From NCBI RefSeq assembly GCF_000280495.2, contig NZ_CP018016.1:310001-374000 (forward strand): a stretch of 64,000 bases of DNA, given 5' to 3'. The notes under the pieces are model-generated. The model made no database searches, was not told the DNA's origin, and saw nothing but the letters and a program-made list of their open reading frames with translations. This document shows positions 63,374-64,000 of this stretch, piece after piece. Made by a program: the position numbers and the translations under genes. The stretch's first letter is position 1. Every line of letters begins with the position of its first letter. This DNA comes from Kosakonia radicincitans DSM 16656. GTDB taxonomy: Bacteria; Pseudomonadota; Gammaproteobacteria; Enterobacterales; Enterobacteriaceae.

Positions 63374-64000
63374 ATGCAAGAGAATTATAAGATTCTGGTA
63401 GTGGATGACGACATGCGTCTGCGCGCATTACTTGAGCGTTACCTTACCGAGCAGGGCTTCCAGGTTCGTAGCGTGGCTAACGCCGAACAAATGGATCGGT
63501 TGTTAACCCGTGAATCTTTCCACCTGATGGTGCTGGATCTGATGCTGCCGGGCGAAGATGGCCTCTCCATCTGCCGCCGCCTGCGTAGCCAGAGCAACCC
63601 GATGCCGATCATTATGGTGACGGCAAAAGGGGAAGAAGTGGACCGTATTGTTGGCCTGGAAATCGGCGCCGACGACTATATTCCGAAACCGTTTAACCCA
63701 CGTGAATTGCTGGCGCGTATCCGCGCGGTACTGCGTCGTCAGGCGAATGAGCTGCCGGGCGCGCCGTCGCAGGAAGAAGCAGTAATTGCGTTTGGTAAGT
63801 TCAAACTGAACCTCGGTACGCGCGAGATGTTCCGTGAAGATGAGCCGATGCCGTTAACCAGCGGTGAGTTTGCCGTGCTGAAAGCACTGGTTAGCCACCC
63901 GCGCGAGCCGCTCTCCCGCGACAAGCTGATGAATCTGGCGCGCGGTCGTGAGTATTCAGCGATGGAACGTTCCATCGACGTGCAGATCTCCCGCCTGCGC
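63374..64000 (+). CDS. ompR: Osmolarity response regulator OmpR (3' end outside window)
   Basis: OmpR, phosphorylated by EnvZ, controls porin genes in response to osmolarity. The first 209 of about 239 residues are present. The receiver domain has Asp11-Asp12, phosphoacceptor Asp55 (LMVLDLMLPGEDG) and Lys105 (DDYIPKPFNP). A linker (ANELPGAPSQEEA) leads to the winged-helix DNA-binding domain (LTSGEFAVLKALVSHPREPL), which is cut at the window edge. envZ should follow outside. GGGAGTATAAACA precedes the ATG. Confidence 0.97.
   Translation, partial: MQENYKILVVDDDMRLRALLERYLTEQGFQVRSVANAEQMDRLLTRESFHLMVLDLMLPGEDGLSICRRLRSQSNPMPIIMVTAKGEEVDRIVGLEIGADDYIPKPFNPRELLARIRAVLRRQANELPGAPSQEEAVIAFGKFKLNLGTREMFREDEPMPLTSGEFAVLKALVSHPREPLSRDKLMNLARGREYSAMERSIDVQISRLR

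Overview
The window is chromosomal backbone from a member of the Enterobacteriaceae. Nearly every gene can be recognised by protein similarity and order as the Escherichia coli K-12 segment that runs from yhhN to ompR. GC content looks moderately high (not counted). The rpoH - MocR-type regulator - gabT-like - livJ arrangement, the absence of rtcBA between glpR and malT, and an ERIC repeat suggest an Enterobacter/Kosakonia/Klebsiella-like relative rather than Escherichia. That placement is an inference, not an identification.

Layout from left to right. 1-1.7 kb: yhhN (cut by the window edge), yhhM, yhhL and rsmD. 1.9-6.1 kb: the ftsYEX operon (signal recognition particle receptor and divisome ABC complex) and rpoH (heat-shock sigma factor) with a conserved sigma-E promoter and DnaA boxes. 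6.2-9.0 kb: a divergent MocR/GabR-type regulator and a GabT-like aminotransferase. 9.3-16.2 kb: the branched-chain amino acid importer livJ, livK-livHMGF, with panM between livJ and livK. 16.6-21.5 kb: the ugpBAECQ operon for glycerol-3-phosphate and glycerophosphodiesters, behind a Pho box array. 21.5-30.4 kb: yhhA, ggt, yhhY, the small RNA RyhB with its Fur box, yhhX, yhhW, gntR, gntKU and yhgN. 30.5-41.4 kb: asd and the glycogen operon glgBXCAP. 41.4-45.1 kb: glpD diverging from glpEGR. 45.1-52.9 kb: malT diverging from malPQ. 53.0-56.9 kb: gntT, nfuA, gntX and bioH. 56.9-64 kb: feoABC, yhgF (Tex-like), greB and the start of ompR.

The contents form a carbon-storage and carbon-scavenging block: glycogen synthesis and breakdown, maltodextrin use, glycerol-3-phosphate uptake and oxidation, and gluconate uptake and phosphorylation. 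Housekeeping genes for secretion, division, heat shock and iron uptake surround it. Regulatory sites seen directly include GntR operators at gntKU and gntT, MalT boxes and a CRP-like site at malT/malP, a GlpR operator at glpD, Fur boxes at ryhB and feoA, Pho boxes at ugpB and Lrp-like boxes at livJ and livK.

I found no prophage, insertion sequence, CRISPR array, tRNA, rRNA, toxin-antitoxin or defence locus, and no convincing undescribed multi-gene system. The items most worth a second look are a possible divergent small RNA between livF and ugpB, the MocR-GabT pair, a hairpin-bearing gap between glgC and glgA, and a possible third GntR operator close to the gntT start.
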